DNA of 64,000 bases from Massilia sp. Root335 (lineage in GTDB: Bacteria > Pseudomonadota > Gammaproteobacteria > Burkholderiales > Burkholderiaceae_D), in assembly GCF_001425685.1 (NCBI RefSeq), contig NZ_LMCY01000044.1, positions 763 to 64,762 on the forward strand, given 5' to 3'. The notes beneath the pieces are model-generated. The model was not told the DNA's origin and ran no database searches. It was given only the letters and a program-made list of their open reading frames with translations. Positions 62,334 through 64,000 of the stretch are shown piece by piece. Numbering within the stretch: the stretch's first letter is position 1; every line of letters starts with the position of its first letter. The position numbers and the translations under genes were made by a program.

Positions 62334-63023
62334 CTACGCCACGTTCAATCCCAGCGCCCGCACCAGTTCCGCGGCCTGGCGCGCGGAGATCGTGGCGCCG
62401 GCGAACTGCTTCGCGTTCGCGAGCTTCAGGCCGCCCAGGTCCGCCTCGCGCAAATCGGCCGCATCGAAGCGCGTGTCCTTGATGTGGGCATCGCGCAGGC
62501 TGCACCCTTCTTCGAACACGGCGTCGCGGAAATCGCAGCCCGACAGGTCGGCGTCGGCGAAATCCAGGCCGCGCAACGTCGCCTTGCGGAACGACATGCG
62601 GCGCAAGTCGGCGCCGACGAGCAGGCAATCCTCGAACGAGAGCCCCAGCTGGCTCACTTCCTCGAAGCGTGCGCCCGTCAGCTTGCAGGCGCGGAACGCC
62701 ACGGACGCCAGCCTGGCGCGGCGCCAGCCGGCATTGTTCAGGTCACAGGCGTCGAAGCGCGCGTCGACCAGGTCGGCCGATTCGAAATCCGCATGGCCGC
62801 CGCGGCAGCGCTGCCAACGCGTGCGCGCCAGGTTCGCGGCATACAACGACGTTCCGGCCAGCGCGCAGCGGGTGAACACGCAATCCTGCAGGTTCAGGCG
62901 CGACAGGTCGGCGCCGGTCAGGTCGCAGTCTTCGAGGACGAGCAGCGTGTCGTCGGCCAGCAGCGCTTCGATGCGCGCGCGGCCGACGGATTCGCCGCTG
63001 AGGGTGATGGTGGTTCGGGACAT
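62334..63023 (-). CDS. Pentapeptide-repeat protein
   Basis: 229 aa from MSRTTITL. Many A(D/N)LxX-type turns (DLTGADLSRLNLQDCVFTRCALAGTSLYAANLARTRW, ESADLVDARFDACDLNNAGWRRARLASVAF) form a right-handed quadrilateral helix. The C-terminus (ANAKQFAGATISARQAAELVRALGLNVA) is a capping helix. Qnr/McbG-like members mimic DNA and protect gyrase, but most have unknown roles. It stands alone between the truncated rlmI gene and GH43. Confidence 0.9.
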   Translation of the reverse strand: MSRTTITLSGESVGRARIEALLADDTLLVLEDCDLTGADLSRLNLQDCVFTRCALAGTSLYAANLARTRWQRCRGGHADFESADLVDARFDACDLNNAGWRRARLASVAFRACKLTGARFEEVSQLGLSFEDCLLVGADLRRMSFRKATLRGLDFADADLSGCDFRDAVFEEGCSLRDAHIKDTRFDAADLREADLGGLKLANAKQFAGATISARQAAELVRALGLNVA

Positions 63024-63084
63024 GGCCGGCAGCATACACGCCCGCGCGGCCTTGCGCATCCCCGTTCGAAGCGGTCCCCGGTCC

Positions 63085-64000
63085 TTACTTGACGAAGGGC
63101 CAGCCGTCCGACGTGAAGCCGAGCGTGTTGATGCCCAGCGTCGCGCGGCCGCCGTTGTTGCCGTCGTAGTAGTGGTAGACGTAGGTCGGCGCGTTGTTGT
63201 TGCCGGCGTCGGTGAACACGCTGCCGCCGCCCGGGCCGATGATGTTGCCGTGGGTGCTGAGCAGGATGGTGCCGCCGCCCGCCGTCAGCGCCACGCCGCC
63301 ACGGTCCACGTACGGTCCGGTCACGCTGGTGGACCGGCCCACGATGGTGCGGTAGGTGCTGGTGGTGCCGTTGCAGCAGAGGTTAATCGGCGCGAAGTAA
63401 TAGTAGTAGCCGTTGTAGTAGTAGATGAACGGGCCTTCCTCGCCGGCCGACGGGTTGCCGCGTTGCGCCAGCGTGTAGACGGTGGTGTTGGTCGTCGATT
63501 GCAGGCCCGTGCTCGGGTTCAACTGCATCAGGTGGGTGCCGTCGCTCCACGAGCCCCATGCCATCCACCAGTTGCCGCTGGCGTCCTTGAACGGCGCCGG
63601 GTCGATCGCATTGTCGGTGGTTGCCCAGAAGCCGGAGGCAGGCTGCGTGGTGGTGCTGGTCCACGACCTGGTGACGAAGCCCTTGTCGGTCCACGGCCCT
63701 GCCGGCGACGAACTGGTGGCCACGCCGATCACGGCTTCCGCGCCGGTGCTGGGCAGGTAGGGAAGCGAATAGTACTGGTAATAGGTGCCGTTCGAAACCA
63801 GCATGCTGGGCGCCCAGACGTCCGTGTTGGCGCCGTTGTTCCATCCCTTCGGCGTCTGCAGTCCGCCCCAGGAACTGAAGTCCGGGCCGATCGACGGGCA
63901 GTTCGGCGCATAGCCGCCCATCTGCGCGCTGGTGCAACTGGTGTACATCGTGAAGTTGGTGCCGTCGGTCGACGTGGCCACCGTCTGGTGCGAACCGTAC
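63085..64000 (-). CDS. Glycoside hydrolase family 43 (arabinanase-like), N-terminus outside window
   Basis: 304 residues visible; the frame is open to the edge (YGSHQTVATSTDGTNF). Five-bladed propeller hallmarks: NTDVWAPSMLVSNGTYYQYYS, ATDNAIDPAPFKDASGNWWMAWGSWSDG (the pKa-modulating Asp region), AGEEGPFIYYYNGYYYYFAPINLCCNG (the general-acid Glu), and GPGGGSVFTDAG...YVYHYYDGNNGGRATLGIN with GWPFV at the end. This is the pattern of endo-1,5-alpha-L-arabinanases. The missing N-terminus should carry the catalytic-base Asp and a signal peptide. Confidence 0.88.
   Translation of the reverse strand, partial: YGSHQTVATSTDGTNFTMYTSCTSAQMGGYAPNCPSIGPDFSSWGGLQTPKGWNNGANTDVWAPSMLVSNGTYYQYYSLPYLPSTGAEAVIGVATSSSPAGPWTDKGFVTRSWTSTTTQPASGFWATTDNAIDPAPFKDASGNWWMAWGSWSDGTHLMQLNPSTGLQSTTNTTVYTLAQRGNPSAGEEGPFIYYYNGYYYYFAPINLCCNGTTSTYRTIVGRSTSVTGPYVDRGGVALTAGGGTILLSTHGNIIGPGGGSVFTDAGNNNAPTYVYHYYDGNNGGRATLGINTLGFTSDGWPFVK

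Overview
The window reads as chromosomal DNA from a high-GC betaproteobacterium of the Oxalobacteraceae, most like Massilia/Telluria/Duganella. This is inferred from the family mix: a betaproteobacterial cytochrome c oxidase locus with DUF2909, DUF2970 and a 39-residue assembly peptide; PilT/PilU pairs; a PEP-CTERM protein; large TonB-dependent receptors; and polysaccharide-degrading enzymes. No rRNA, tRNA or CRISPR array was seen.

Layout. 1-3.7 kb: the end of a secreted SwmB/RTX/DUF4214 protein, a tail-collar protein, a DUF6916-like protein and a GNAT acetyltransferase. 3.7-14.4 kb: an aa3-type oxidase block, almost all on the minus strand (subunits II, I, 39-aa peptide, Cox11, DUF2970, subunit III, then SURF1, SCO-like, heme A synthase, heme O synthase, SCO, and an AI-2E-family permease). 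Its promoter lies near 14.4 kb and is followed by a leader of about 375 nt. 14.5-24.4 kb: housekeeping genes (bioC-like, comF, trmL, rfaE2-like, a PilU paralogue, oxyR, ubiA, the YqjD/YqjE/YqjK-type trio, a NUDIX fusion and a DeoR regulator). 24.5-29.9 kb: small secreted or lipoprotein genes of unknown role, an Amj-type flippase, an MBL-fold hydrolase and a VOC protein. 30-47.8 kb: a polysaccharide-utilisation regulon. A family-8 polysaccharide lyase on the plus strand faces a ten-gene minus-strand operon (LacI regulator, two ABC permeases, binding protein, GH88, TonB receptor, GH35, phospholipase C, MsmK/UgpC-type ATPase, beta-propeller). Four copies of the palindrome TAACGTTA tie the two halves together. 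48-57.8 kb: a PEP-CTERM protein behind a sigma-54 promoter, cytochrome b561, proC, yggS, pilT-pilU, glutathione peroxidase, a second TonB receptor and two orphan genes. 57.9-62.3 kb: a scarred region. 62.3-64 kb: a pentapeptide-repeat protein and a GH43 enzyme cut by the window edge.

The most striking object is a 2,394-bp insertion at 59088-61481. It has TGAGTATTCTC...GAGAATACTCA ends, multiple 23-24-bp terminal repeats like those of IS21-type elements, and a perfect 5-bp CCGAG target duplication. It sits inside an already decayed alpha-L-fucosidase gene, and removing it rejoins the fucosidase frame exactly. It carries no recognisable transposase. Instead it holds two lower-GC genes: a trypsin-like serine protease with a complete His-Asp-Ser triad, and a protein ending in a nucleoside-deoxyribosyltransferase/TIR-like domain. 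I read it as a transposase-less mobile cassette carrying a candidate two-gene defence module.

A REP-like palindrome family (CGTCGTCCCCGCG...) appears as inverted dimers at 9.1 and 33.0 kb. It has also expanded in frame inside comF, adding about 75 residues to that protein.
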